64,000 nt of DNA from E44-bin32 sp034430595 (GTDB lineage: Bacteria > Chloroflexota > Anaerolineae > Anaerolineales > E44-bin32): NCBI GenBank assembly GCA_034430595.1, contig DAOUEL010000011.1, positions 68,812-132,811 of the forward strand, in the 5' to 3' direction. The notes below the pieces were generated by a model. It was not told where the DNA came from and did no database searches. It saw only the letters and a program-made list of their open reading frames with translations. Both the position numbers and the translations under genes were made by a program. Position 1 is the first letter of the stretch. Every line of letters starts with the position of its first letter. Below are positions 35,645 to 44,961 of this stretch, piece after piece.

Positions 35645-36115
35645 ATGTCCGCTCAAATCGTAACGCAGGCGTTGCAATCGCTCGAGTTTACTCGGGATTT
35701 CGAGCCAAAAAAGTTGGAGAAGCTGGCGGCGATTTCTACCTATGTGACTTTCTCGGAAGGTGCCATGATCTTTCGCGAAGGTGACTCGAGCGAACTGGTC
35801 TATCTGATCATCGAAGGCGAGGTTTCACTTCTAACCCAGGTCCCTGGCCATGGCCAGGTCACAATTCTTGTGCTTGAACCCGGTCATCTGCTGGGCTGGT
35901 CATCGCTCTTCCCTCCCCAGCGGAAGACCGCCAGCGCGCGTACGAACGTTCCCACCCGGGCCATTGCGATCAACGCTCTCAAGCTGCTCGATCTGTGCCA
36001 GGGTGATACAGATTTCGGCTACAGCATCATGTGGAAGGTGGCCGACATCATATCCGGCCGCCTGCGGGCCGCGCGCGAGCAATTGCTCGATATGTTCGAG
36101 CCGGCGAAGAAGTAG
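35645..36115 (+). CDS. Stand-alone cyclic nucleotide-binding domain protein
   Basis: The 156-residue protein is a single CAP effector domain: FSEGAMIFREGDSSELVYLI, a glycine turn IEGEVSLLTQVPGHGQVTIL, LEPGHLLGWSSLFPPQRKTA and a C-terminal helix. No helix-turn-helix follows, so it cannot be an ordinary CRP-type repressor or activator. The phosphate-binding segment lacks a clear Arg in the usual place, so the ligand is uncertain. It lies between the Etf module and a sensor kinase; a similar protein ends the hydrogenase operon at 46988. A TTG at 35636 is an alternative start. Confidence 0.8.
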   Translation: MSAQIVTQALQSLEFTRDFEPKKLEKLAAISTYVTFSEGAMIFREGDSSELVYLIIEGEVSLLTQVPGHGQVTILVLEPGHLLGWSSLFPPQRKTASARTNVPTRAIAINALKLLDLCQGDTDFGYSIMWKVADIISGRLRAAREQLLDMFEPAKK

Positions 36116-36160
36116 TGTGTATGGTTCTGGATGGAGATCGAAGAAGGGAAACCGTGAAGC

Positions 36161-38161
36161 GTGAGCGGTATGAGTTCGAATCGGTCGAAGGTGGAACGCA
36201 TCCCGGAACCGGAGAAATCCATTCCAGGCGGCTTCCGTATCCCGATATCGACCAACTTGATCCTCAGCGACCTGCTGATTATCACCATCATCAGCGTGAT
36301 CTTCTTCATCGTTGGCATCCGCCTGATCGGCGACCGGGTTGTGGCCGAGGCACAGGGAAAGGTCAGACAGGACTTGAACTCGGCCCGGGAGATCTACCGG
36401 GGCGAATTGCGGCATATCAACGACGTGGTCCATCTCACGGCCGATCGATTCTTCCTCAAGGATGCCATGATGTCGGATAACCTTGAGCTCATCGCGGATG
36501 AGTTAGCCCAAGTCAGAGAGATTGAAAGTCTGGATATCCTGAGCATCACCGATCCATATGGCGTCGTGGCTTTGCGCAGCAACAACCCTGCGGCAATTGG
36601 GGATGACATGAGTGACGACAATATCATCGAGGTCGTGCTCATCCGCGAAGTCCCCGCAGCCGCCCCGCAAATCACGCCGGCACGGGAACTGATGCTCGAA
36701 TCGCCTGCCCTGGCTGAGCAAGCCAAATTGTCATTTGTGGAGACACCGCTGGCCCGGCCGCGCGATGAGACTGCCTTGACGGACGGAATGATGCTGCGGG
36801 CGGCAGCCCCCATTTTTGATTACGACGGAAAACTGATTGGGGTGCTCTACGGCGGCGTGCTCCTATCGAGGAACTACGAGATCGTCGATACCATCAAACA
36901 GACGGTGTACCAGGACCTGACCTACAACGGAAAAGATGTCGGAACCGCAACGATCTTCCAGGATGATGTCCGCATCTCCACCAACGTCCGCAATGAAGAC
37001 GGGACACGGGCGCTCGGTACCCGTGTATCGGAGTATGTATACAACCAGGTTGTGCGTGAAGGAGAACCCTGGATCGGCCGTGCGTATGTCGTAAACGATT
37101 GGTATATCACCGCGTACGAGCCGATTCGCAACATCTACAACCGCATCATCGGCATTCTCTATGTCGGCGTTCTCGAGCAGAAATACCTCGATGCCAAGCA
37201 GCAGACTGTGCTTGCGTTCCTGGCAATCACCTTCCTGGGGACGCTTGCCGCCATGACCCTCTCCTACCTGCTTGCAAAGCGTATTTCGGTCCCGATCGAA
37301 AAACTCGCACAGGCAGCACAGGACATTGCCCACGGAAAACTGAACACTCGCGTTGCGAGCACATCGAATGATGAGCTTGGAGACCTGGCAGAATCCTTCA
37401 ACAGCATGGCTTCATCCCTCCAGCAACGGGACCAGCAGCTGAAGGAATACACCAAGAACAAGATCATGGAGTCGGAGCGATTGGCGTTGGTTGGCCAGCT
37501 CTCGGCCAACATCGCCCATGAACTGAATAACCCTCTTCAGGGCATTGTCACGTACTCACACCTGCTGCTCGAGAAACTGCCCTGCGAAGATACTTCATCC
37601 GTCTCCTCGCTGAACCGCATCGTGACCCAGGCCAACCGCTGCCGGGATATCATTCGCGGCCTGCTTGATTTCTCGCGCCAGCGCAAGCCGGATAAGACCA
37701 TCTGCAACCTGAACTCCGTCCTGCAGGAATGCCTGACGCTGGTTGAAAACCAGGCTTTATTCCACAACATCGAAATCGAATGCGAATTCGATACAAGCTC
37801 GCCGATGATCGTCATCGACCCAGCGCAGTTCCAGCAAGTCGCGTTAAACCTGATCATCAACGCCGCCGAGGCAATGGAAGACGGGGGGACCCTCTCGGTT
37901 TCAACCCGCTTCGAGCCTGAGAACGATTCGCTCGCAGTCATGATCTCCGACACAGGATATGGAATCCCAGAGGAGAACTTCGAGAAATTATTCGATCCCT
38001 TCTTTACGACGAAGGAAGTCGGGCATGGAACCGGTTTAGGGCTGGCGATCAGCTACGGGATCATCAAGGAACACGGTGGACGGATCGACGTAGAAAGCGA
38101 AGTGGGCCAGGGAACCACCTTCACCGTTCACCTTCCGCTGGACGGCGAAGAAAAGGCATAA
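36161..38161 (+). CDS. Membrane sensor histidine kinase with Cache sensor
   Basis: The 666-residue kinase has a membrane segment (about 32-55), a Cache-type extracytoplasmic region (about 60-345; IFQDDVRISTNVRNEDGTRA, then GRAYVVNDWYITAYEPI), a second segment (about 350-372), HAMP, H-box NIAHELNNPLQG (His453) and a HATPase with NLIINAAEAME and GHGTGLGLAISYGII. It is a paralogue of the kinase at 26918 with the same order of domains. The start is uncertain: GTG 36161 or ATG 36170. Its stop codon is immediately followed by the ATG of a receiver-kinase hybrid. Confidence 0.9.
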   Translation: MSGMSSNRSKVERIPEPEKSIPGGFRIPISTNLILSDLLIITIISVIFFIVGIRLIGDRVVAEAQGKVRQDLNSAREIYRGELRHINDVVHLTADRFFLKDAMMSDNLELIADELAQVREIESLDILSITDPYGVVALRSNNPAAIGDDMSDDNIIEVVLIREVPAAAPQITPARELMLESPALAEQAKLSFVETPLARPRDETALTDGMMLRAAAPIFDYDGKLIGVLYGGVLLSRNYEIVDTIKQTVYQDLTYNGKDVGTATIFQDDVRISTNVRNEDGTRALGTRVSEYVYNQVVREGEPWIGRAYVVNDWYITAYEPIRNIYNRIIGILYVGVLEQKYLDAKQQTVLAFLAITFLGTLAAMTLSYLLAKRISVPIEKLAQAAQDIAHGKLNTRVASTSNDELGDLAESFNSMASSLQQRDQQLKEYTKNKIMESERLALVGQLSANIAHELNNPLQGIVTYSHLLLEKLPCEDTSSVSSLNRIVTQANRCRDIIRGLLDFSRQRKPDKTICNLNSVLQECLTLVENQALFHNIEIECEFDTSSPMIVIDPAQFQQVALNLIINAAEAMEDGGTLSVSTRFEPENDSLAVMISDTGYGIPEENFEKLFDPFFTTKEVGHGTGLGLAISYGIIKEHGGRIDVESEVGQGTTFTVHLPLDGEEKA

Positions 38162-39313
38162 ATGGATCAAGATCGATCGAAGGTCCTCATCATTGACGAC
38201 GAAGAAGTTGTCCTGGATTCATGCAACCAGATCCTCGAGGGTGGCCCGTATGATGTCGCCACGGCCATGGATGGCACGTTTGGCCTCGAAATGGTGAGCG
38301 AATTCCAGCCCGACATCGTCTTTGTTGATTTGAAGATGCCCGGCATCTCCGGTTTTGACGTGCTGGAACGCGTCCATGAGTTCGACCCAACCATTGTCAC
38401 AATCGTCATCACCGGGTATGCGACGGTAGACTCGGCGGTGGAGGCGATCAAGAAAGGTGCCTACGACTTTCTCCCCAAGCCATTCACGCCGGATGAGTTC
38501 CGGGTCATTACAGGACGCGGCTTGGAGCGGCGCCGACTGGTGCTGGAAACTTCCGCCCTGCGCAGGGAACGCGAAATGCTGCGCGAGCATTTCGCCGCCA
38601 TCGTCTCGCACGAATTGAAATCCCCCCTCGGGGCTGTTCAGCAAAACTTGTTCGCGCTTGAAGCAGAACTTGCCGGGAAGCTATCAGAAGCCCAGGCGAA
38701 AAAGCTCGAGCGGATGAAGTCGTCGATCGACAACCTGCTGAAGCTCATCCACACCTGGCTGCGGGTTATCTCACAAGATATCGGCCAGATCCAGGAGAGC
38801 TTCAAGCCCACCTCGATCGAACATGTGATTATCGAATCCATCGAAAGCGTCGAGCCCCATGCGACTCGCAAGGACATCGAGCTTGTACCCATTATCGCCA
38901 GGGGCCTGCCAGAGGTGAATGGAGACGAGACTACGCTGCGTGAGTCGATTGTCAACCTGCTCAGCAATTCCGTGAAATACTCACGCATCAGTACCCAGGT
39001 GCGCATCAAAGCTGAACGCGAGGATCAACAAATCCTTATTTCTGTCACCGACCGGGGTGTGGGTATTGCCGAGGAGGATCTTCCGTTCATCTTCGGTGAC
39101 TTCTATGTCGGCAAGTCTGCCCCACCCTCGGAGCGCGGCAGCGGCCTCGGATTAGCGATTACCCGCCGGATCATCGAAGCCCATGGAGGGTCAATCTCAG
39201 TTGAAAGTGCTTTGGATAAAGGCAGCACTTTCGTGATCCGCCTACCGATTGCGGAATCCAAAACGAAAGGCGATTCCATGATCGAGACCAGTGTTGTGGC
39301 CAACTCGAATTAA
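38162..39313 (+). CDS. Hybrid receiver-histidine kinase (REC-HisKA-HATPase)
   Basis: The 383-residue soluble protein starts with a receiver domain (VLIIDDEEVVLDSCNQILEG, Asp in DIVFVDLKMPGISG, Lys in YDFLPKPFTPDEFRVI), followed by a helical linker, H-box IVSHELKSPLGAV (His150) and a HATPase with NLLSNSVKYSR and RGSGLGLAITRRII. It is a paralogue of the gene at 28895. It directly abuts the upstream kinase gene, indicating co-translation, and is followed by a receiver-only protein, so the three could form a relay. No DNA-binding domain is present. Confidence 0.9.
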   Translation: MDQDRSKVLIIDDEEVVLDSCNQILEGGPYDVATAMDGTFGLEMVSEFQPDIVFVDLKMPGISGFDVLERVHEFDPTIVTIVITGYATVDSAVEAIKKGAYDFLPKPFTPDEFRVITGRGLERRRLVLETSALRREREMLREHFAAIVSHELKSPLGAVQQNLFALEAELAGKLSEAQAKKLERMKSSIDNLLKLIHTWLRVISQDIGQIQESFKPTSIEHVIIESIESVEPHATRKDIELVPIIARGLPEVNGDETTLRESIVNLLSNSVKYSRISTQVRIKAEREDQQILISVTDRGVGIAEEDLPFIFGDFYVGKSAPPSERGSGLGLAITRRIIEAHGGSISVESALDKGSTFVIRLPIAESKTKGDSMIETSVVANSN

Positions 39314-39334
39314 GGGCAAAAAGGAGAAAAACTC

Positions 39335-39757
39335 GTGAGTGAAACCAAGAAGCTGCTCATTATCGACGACGACCCCGACTTCGTGGACGGCATTTTGTCG
39401 ATCCTGAAGGGAGCCGGCTATGAAATCGAGGCCAGGTACAACCCGAAGGAAGGTTATAAGGAGTTGGAAACGGGAAAGTACGACCTGCTGCTTCTGGACA
39501 TCATGATGGGACGGGGAGCAGAAGGCGTCATGCTCGCTCGCAAGATGCGCAAGGACCCCAAGCTGCGAGAGATCCCGGTCCTGATCATCACGGGCATTCG
39601 CGAGCAGATAGCCTACCTGTTTCCCGGATCTTCAGTTTCGCCCCATTTCGTCGAAGTCGATGAATTGGTCGAGAAACCCATCGAACCTGGTTTGCTGCTC
39701 GAACGGGTCAGCTATCTGTTGAAAACCGCAGAGGCCCGAAAAGCAGAGAAGGCATAG
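39335..39757 (+). CDS. Single-domain response regulator (receiver only)
   Basis: The 140-residue receiver has LLIIDDDPDFVDGILSILKG, Asp in LLLLDIMMGRGAEGVMLARK, Thr in VLIITGIRE and Lys in LVEKPIEPGLLLERV. An insertion between these carries YLFPGSSVSPHF. It has no output domain and is a paralogue of the receiver at 26399. AAAGGAG precedes the GTG start. It closes the second signalling cassette, 130 bases before hdrC. Confidence 0.87.
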   Translation: MSETKKLLIIDDDPDFVDGILSILKGAGYEIEARYNPKEGYKELETGKYDLLLLDIMMGRGAEGVMLARKMRKDPKLREIPVLIITGIREQIAYLFPGSSVSPHFVEVDELVEKPIEPGLLLERVSYLLKTAEARKAEKA

Positions 39758-39887
39758 TGCAGAGTCTCCTGCCTGGGGACCTGGCGTGGCTTGACCGCTC
39801 CACGGCAAGGTTCTGGCAGAGAACTACATGTCATGGCGATCATGAATACATCGAGAATTCAACCAGTATCGCCGGGAGGTAATACGT

Positions 39888-40448
39888 ATGGCTAGACCTT
39901 CTTTCAGTCAAGAAGTCGGAAATCTGCTATATGCAGCGAAAGGGAGTCCGCTCAGCGCGTGTATCCAATGCGGGACATGCTCGGGTACTTGTCCTGTGAC
40001 CGACTTCATGGACTACACGCCGCGCAGGTTGATCGGCCTGATCCTGGCCGACATGAAAGAGGAGGTGTTGGCGAGCAATACCTTCTGGTATTGCGCTTCC
40101 TGTTTCTACTGCACGGTACGCTGCCCGAGCGATATCGACATTGCCGAGACGATGTACGCGCTCAAGCGCTACTCGATCTGGAAGCATATCCATCAGGAGG
40201 GTTTGGTCGGCCCAACCTTTTCTGAGACGTTTGTAAAGACAATCTTGCGAAGCGGTCGATCGTATGAGCCGATCATGGCAACATCCTACCTGTTCAGCTC
40301 CGGTGTCAAGGAGTGGATCCAGGAAGCTGCCATGGCGACCGGGCTGATGCTCAAAGGTAGGATGCCTGTCCTTCCCCCGCGCATCAAGCGCCTGGACAAT
40401 TTCAAACGCATGATCGAAAAGGTGATCCCGTTGGGAGGTCAATCATGA
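39888..40448 (+). CDS. hdrC: Heterodisulfide reductase subunit C
   Basis: The 186-residue iron-sulfur protein has the two 4Fe-4S motifs CIQCGTCSGTCPVTDFMDYT and CASCFYCTVRCPSDIDIAET, then a helical C-terminus. HdrC wires electrons between HdrA and the HdrB active site. GGGAGG precedes the ATG. The stop overlaps the ATG of hdrB by four bases. In bacteria without coenzymes M and B the disulfide or other acceptor of HdrBC is unknown. Confidence 0.93.
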   Translation: MARPSFSQEVGNLLYAAKGSPLSACIQCGTCSGTCPVTDFMDYTPRRLIGLILADMKEEVLASNTFWYCASCFYCTVRCPSDIDIAETMYALKRYSIWKHIHQEGLVGPTFSETFVKTILRSGRSYEPIMATSYLFSSGVKEWIQEAAMATGLMLKGRMPVLPPRIKRLDNFKRMIEKVIPLGGQS

Positions 40449-41314
40449 AGCAGTTCGCATACTTCCCCGGGTGCTCGCTCGAGAAAATCGCGTTGAGCTA
40501 CAACCAGTCCACCATCGAAACTACCCGCAAGATGGGGGTCGAGCTGAAGGAGCTGGAGGACTGGAACTGCTGCGGTGCGACAGCCTATTTCCACGTCGAC
40601 GAACTGCTCGCCTACACGCTCTGCGCCCGCAACATCGCCATGGCGGAGAAGGAGCATCTCGACCTGGTCGCACCCTGCAGTGCCTGTTTCAAGAATACTT
40701 ACTTCACGAACCGCGCCTTGAAGGAAGATCCTGACCTGGCCGATCATATCAATGTAGCTCTGGCTGAAGACGATCTGCATTTTTCAGGAGATATCGAGGT
40801 CCGGCACCTGCTGGAGATGATCGTCGAGGATATCGGCTGCGAGCAGGTCAAGGAGCAGGTCAGCAACCCGCTCGAAGGTCTGCGAGTCGCTACCTATTAC
40901 GGCTGCCAGATCGTTCGACCTCAGAAGGACCATGAGAATGTCGAAGACCCGGAGTTCTTCGAGAATCTGATGACTGCAATCGGGGCTGATCCGATCCCCT
41001 TTGCTCTCAAGATGAGGTGCTGCGGTGGATCGCTGCTGATCTCCAGCCGGGAAGCGGCGCTTGACATGATCTTCAACCTTCTGAAATGCGCAGAAGACAG
41101 CGGGGCTGACGTCATCGTGACCGCCTGCCCGCTGTGCCAGATCAACCTCGAGTGCTACCAACCACAAGTAAACCAGGAGTATGGGACCAGCTTCCACATC
41201 CCGGTCGTGTACTTCACCCAACTTTTAGGCCTGGCCCTTGGGCTTTCGAACAAATCACTGGGCTTGGGAACCGAATTAATCGCCGCCACACCGTTAGCTC
41301 AGTACGCGACCTGA
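40445..41314 (+). CDS. hdrB: Heterodisulfide reductase subunit B
   Basis: The 289-residue catalytic subunit has two CCG modules with all ligands: FPGCSLEK, NCCGATAYF and CSACF for the first; YYGCQIVRP, RCCGGSLLIS and CPLCQIN for the second. These bind the paired noncubane 4Fe-4S clusters that cleave disulfides in the methanogen enzyme. Unlike the Hdr-like proteins at 30602 and 33629, neither module is degenerate. It overlaps hdrC by four bases. Confidence 0.93.
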   Translation: MKQFAYFPGCSLEKIALSYNQSTIETTRKMGVELKELEDWNCCGATAYFHVDELLAYTLCARNIAMAEKEHLDLVAPCSACFKNTYFTNRALKEDPDLADHINVALAEDDLHFSGDIEVRHLLEMIVEDIGCEQVKEQVSNPLEGLRVATYYGCQIVRPQKDHENVEDPEFFENLMTAIGADPIPFALKMRCCGGSLLISSREAALDMIFNLLKCAEDSGADVIVTACPLCQINLECYQPQVNQEYGTSFHIPVVYFTQLLGLALGLSNKSLGLGTELIAATPLAQYAT

Positions 41315-41385
41315 GGAGGGAGCGATTTGATGAAGAGACATGCAACGATCGCACCTTCAACGCCATCACGAAAGGACGGTCATCT

Positions 41386-43413
41386 ATGAGTGAAAAAGTA
41401 GGAGTGTATATCTGCCACTGTGGCTCAAACATCGCCGGAGTGGTCGACGTCGAGGGAGTCGCCGAATGGGCGGGCGAGAACCTCGAAAATGTCACCGTCG
41501 CTCGGGATTACCAGTTCATGTGCTCCTCACTGGGGCAGGAACTGATCGAGGACGATATCAAAAACGAAGGCCTGACACGCGTCGTCGTCGCAGCCTGCTC
41601 ACCGCACCTGCATGAGAAGACGTTCCGGCGGGCTTGCTCCAACGCAGGACTGAACCCGTACCTGTGCCAGATGACGAGCATTCGCGAGCAGGTCTCGTGG
41701 GTCGTGGAAGATAAGGCGGCCGCCACCGAGAAGGCCAAGGCCATGATTTCCGGGGCCGTGCGCCGGGTGCAGCTGCAAGAAGAACTTCAGCCGACCGAAG
41801 TTCCAGTCAACCAGCACACGCTCGTCGTGGGCGGAGGGATTGCTGGCATCCAAGCCGCACTAGAGCTGGCCGATGCCGGCTACCCTGTGTATCTGGTCGA
41901 GCGGGAACCGTCGATCGGCGGCCATATGGCGCAGTTCGATAAGACCTTCCCCACTCTCGACTGTGCCGCCTGTATCTTGACCCCGAAAATGTCAGACGTT
42001 GGAGCCCATTCCAACATCACCCTGCTGACCTACAGCGAGGTGGAAGAGATGAGCGGCTATGTGGGCAATTTTGACGTCCGCATCAAGAAGAAGGCTCGTT
42101 ATGTAGATGAGGAAGCCTGCACCGGCTGCGGCATCTGCATCGAGAAATGCCCCAAGAAAGTCGTCGACGATGTCTTCGAAGTGGGCATGGGCCTTCGGAA
42201 GTCAATCTACCGGCCCTTCCCGCAAGCCGTTCCTAACTTCCCTGTGATCGATACTGAATCCTGCACTTACTTCGAACGCGGCAAGTGCAAGGCCTGCGAG
42301 ATCTTCTGCCCGACGAAGGCCATCGACTTCGAGCAGCAGGATACTTACCTAGACGTCACGGTCGGGAATGTGATCCTGGCCACCGGCTACGACCTGTTCG
42401 ATGTCAAGCGCATGCCGCAGTACGGGCACGGCCGCCTGGCCAATGTGTTTACCAGCCTCGAGTTCGAGCGCATGTGCAACGCCTCCGGGCCGACCGACGG
42501 GAAGGTCGTGCTGCGTGACGGCGTGACCGAGCCCAAATCGGTGGCGATCGTGCACTGCGTGGGCAGTCGTGACGAGAACTACAACACCTACTGCTCAAGC
42601 ATCTGCTGCATGAGCGCGCTTAAATTCGGCCATCTGGTCATGGAAAAGACCGGCGCCGAAGTCCACTCGTGCTATATCGACATACGAACGACACAGAAAG
42701 GTTATGAGGAGTTCTACAACCGGCTGCTCGCAGAAGGGATGCATTTCATCCGCGGTAAGGTCGCAGAAGTAACCGATGCAGCGCGTACCGAGGAAGAAGA
42801 AGGCAAACTGATCGTGCAGGTCGAGGACACCCTGCTCGGCATCCAGCGTCGAATACCCGTCGACATGGTGATCCTGATGGCCGCCCTCGAACCCAGGGCC
42901 GATGCCCGGGAAGTTGGATTGAAGTTTGGCATCTCCTGCAGCATGGAAGGCTGGTTCACCGAGCGACACCCAAAGCTCGACCCGGTTGCAACCATGACCG
43001 ACGGCGTCTTCATCGCCGGCGTATCGCAAGGACCAAAGGATATCCCTGCAACCGTCGCCCAAGGCGCCGCAGCTGCTGCCCGAGTCGGGGGCATGGTTTC
43101 CATCGGGATGGTAGAAATCGAGCCCGTCGTAGCCACCATTCACGAAGAGCACTGCTCGGGCTGCCGCATCTGCAACACGCTCTGCCCGTTCAATGCCATC
43201 GAATTCCTGCCGGACAAGGGAGTCAGCTTCATCAATTCCGTCCTCTGCAAAGGCTGCGGAACATGCGTCGCAGCCTGCCCGGCCCAGGCGATCTCCGGCG
43301 CGCACTTCAGCAACGGTCAGATCCTGGCCGAACTCGAAGGCTTGCTCTACGATGTATATTCCGGTAACGGTACGCAAACTGCGCAGGTCGAATCAGAAGC
43401 GATCCCTGCCTGA
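41386..43413 (+). CDS. hdrA: Heterodisulfide reductase subunit A (flavin-bifurcating)
   Basis: The 675-residue protein has an N-terminal segment with CHCGSNIAGV and the cluster-binding CSSLG and CSPHLHEKTFRRAC stretches, an FAD-binding Rossmann domain (LVVGGGIAGIQAALELADAG, VEREPSIGGHMAQFDKTFPT, then CAACILTPKM), inserted ferredoxin motifs (CTGCGICIEKCP, CKACEIFCP) and two C-terminal 4Fe-4S motifs (CSGCRICNTLCP, CKGCGTCVAACP). In HdrABC-MvhAGD this subunit bifurcates electrons from H2 to ferredoxin and the HdrB substrate. AAAGGA lies upstream of the ATG at 41386; 71 bases separate it from hdrB. Confidence 0.94.
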   Translation: MSEKVGVYICHCGSNIAGVVDVEGVAEWAGENLENVTVARDYQFMCSSLGQELIEDDIKNEGLTRVVVAACSPHLHEKTFRRACSNAGLNPYLCQMTSIREQVSWVVEDKAAATEKAKAMISGAVRRVQLQEELQPTEVPVNQHTLVVGGGIAGIQAALELADAGYPVYLVEREPSIGGHMAQFDKTFPTLDCAACILTPKMSDVGAHSNITLLTYSEVEEMSGYVGNFDVRIKKKARYVDEEACTGCGICIEKCPKKVVDDVFEVGMGLRKSIYRPFPQAVPNFPVIDTESCTYFERGKCKACEIFCPTKAIDFEQQDTYLDVTVGNVILATGYDLFDVKRMPQYGHGRLANVFTSLEFERMCNASGPTDGKVVLRDGVTEPKSVAIVHCVGSRDENYNTYCSSICCMSALKFGHLVMEKTGAEVHSCYIDIRTTQKGYEEFYNRLLAEGMHFIRGKVAEVTDAARTEEEEGKLIVQVEDTLLGIQRRIPVDMVILMAALEPRADAREVGLKFGISCSMEGWFTERHPKLDPVATMTDGVFIAGVSQGPKDIPATVAQGAAAAARVGGMVSIGMVEIEPVVATIHEEHCSGCRICNTLCPFNAIEFLPDKGVSFINSVLCKGCGTCVAACPAQAISGAHFSNGQILAELEGLLYDVYSGNGTQTAQVESEAIPA

Positions 43414-43428
43414 TGGAGGAAGCAACCT

Positions 43429-43926
43429 ATGACTGAAGAAACGTTTGAACCCAAGATCGTGGCCTTCCTGTGCAACTGGTGCTCCTACCGCGCCGCGGAT
43501 CTGGCAGGGACGGCCCGCATCAAATACCAACCCAACATACGCATGATTCGCGTGATGTGCAGCGGACGCGTCGACCCCGACTTCGTGCTCAAGGCGCTTG
43601 CGCTGGGTGCTGATGGGGTCATGATCGCCGGCTGCCATCCCGGAGAATGCCACTACCTGGAACAGAATTACAAGGCTATGCGGCGCTTTTCGATGCTGAA
43701 ACACGCCCTGCGCCAGTTTGGGGTGGAAGACGAGCGTGTCCGCCTGCAATGGGCATCGGCCGCCGAAGGCGTTCAGCTGGCTGCGGCGATCAACGACATG
43801 ATTGACAAAGTGCGCGCGCTGGGGCCGCTGAACTGGCCCGCGAAGTGGTCAGAGAACGGAAGGGTCGAAGCTGCGATCGAACGGATCCCAGAAGAGCACG
43901 CCGAAGCGATGGAGGTGCCAGCATGA
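43429..43926 (+). CDS. mvhD: F420-non-reducing hydrogenase delta subunit (MvhD)
   Basis: The 165-residue protein links the hydrogenase to HdrA through a 2Fe-2S cluster. It has the family pattern VAFLCNWCSYRAADLAGTAR, RVMCSGRVDPDF and GADGVMIAGCHPGECHYLEQ. All positions that are selenocysteine in some homologues are Cys, and there is no in-frame TGA. GGAGG precedes the ATG, 15 bases after hdrA. Its stop overlaps the ATG of the small subunit (ATGA). Confidence 0.93.
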   Translation: MTEETFEPKIVAFLCNWCSYRAADLAGTARIKYQPNIRMIRVMCSGRVDPDFVLKALALGADGVMIAGCHPGECHYLEQNYKAMRRFSMLKHALRQFGVEDERVRLQWASAAEGVQLAAAINDMIDKVRALGPLNWPAKWSENGRVEAAIERIPEEHAEAMEVPA

Positions 43927-44948
43927 GCGCTAAGAAAGAGACCAAACCGGCTGAAAAAGCCAAGCTTGCCCTCTACTGGGCTGCCTCCTGTGGTGGCTGC
44001 GAGATAGCCGTGCTGGGGATCGATGACAAGATTCTCCAGGTTGCTGATGCCTTCGATATCGTACTCTGGCCAGTTGCCATTGACGCCAAGGTCCGCAGCA
44101 TTGAGAAGATGGACGACCAGAGCATCGATCTCTGCCTCTTCAACGGTGCCATTCGAACCAGCGAACAGGAATACATGGCCCGCTTGCTGCGGCAGAAATC
44201 CAAGGTGCTGGTCGCCTTCGGATCGTGTGCGCATGAAGGTTGCATCCCCGGCCTTGGAAATGTAGCCAACCGGGAGCAGATTTTCCAGGTCGCCTACCAC
44301 GACACGCCCAGCACGGTGAATCCGGATGGGATCATCCCGCAAGAAGAGACGGAAATGCCGGAAGGCTCGCTCTACCTGCCGCTTTTCTACGACACGGTGA
44401 AGACGCTCGACCAGACGGTGCCGGTGGATTACTACCTGCCCGGCTGCCCGCCTGAACCCGAGCGGATCTGGGATGCACTGGTCGCGATCCTAGAAAACAA
44501 GCTTCCGGCTCCCGGATCGGTCATCGGGGCCGAGACCACGGTCTGCGATACCTGCCCGCGCACCCGCAACGAGAAGAAGATCACGGAGTTCAAGCGCACC
44601 TGGGAGATTATCCCAGATCCAGATGTGTGCCTGCTTGAACAGGGCCTGGTGTGCTGTGGCATCGCCACACGCGCCGGCTGCGGTGCACTCTGCCCAACGG
44701 TCGGCTCGCCCTGCATCGGGTGTTATGGTCCGAATGCCGGCGTGACCGATTTCGGCGCCCGCATGATGAGTGCACTGGCCTCCGTGATCGACTCCCAGGA
44801 TCCGGCGGAAATCGATCGCATCATAAGCGAGGGAATCCCCGATCCGATTGGGAGCTTCTACCGCTTCAGCCTGGCCCACGGCGAACTGCGCAGGCTGGTG
44901 GCCAACGGCAACGGCAAGGTACAAGACCCTGCCCTTGAGACTGCCTGA
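43923..44948 (+). CDS. mvhG: NiFe hydrogenase small subunit (MvhG type)
   Basis: The 341-residue protein has LYWAASCGGCEIAVLGI for the proximal cluster, VAFGSCAHEGCIPGLGN, YYLPGCPPEPERIWDAL, and further cysteines in CDTCPRTRNEK, CCGIATRAGCGALCP and CIGCYGPNAG for the medial and distal clusters. No twin-arginine signal is present, so it is cytoplasmic, as expected for group 3c Mvh hydrogenase. It starts at the ATGA overlap with mvhD and precedes the large subunit by 13 bases. Confidence 0.92.
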   Translation: MSAKKETKPAEKAKLALYWAASCGGCEIAVLGIDDKILQVADAFDIVLWPVAIDAKVRSIEKMDDQSIDLCLFNGAIRTSEQEYMARLLRQKSKVLVAFGSCAHEGCIPGLGNVANREQIFQVAYHDTPSTVNPDGIIPQEETEMPEGSLYLPLFYDTVKTLDQTVPVDYYLPGCPPEPERIWDALVAILENKLPAPGSVIGAETTVCDTCPRTRNEKKITEFKRTWEIIPDPDVCLLEQGLVCCGIATRAGCGALCPTVGSPCIGCYGPNAGVTDFGARMMSALASVIDSQDPAEIDRIISEGIPDPIGSFYRFSLAHGELRRLVANGNGKVQDPALETA

Positions 44949-44961
44949 GAGAGGTGAACCC

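Noticed and set aside
43429..43926. Possible selenocysteine in MvhD
   Set aside because: All positions are Cys codons and there is no in-frame TGA.
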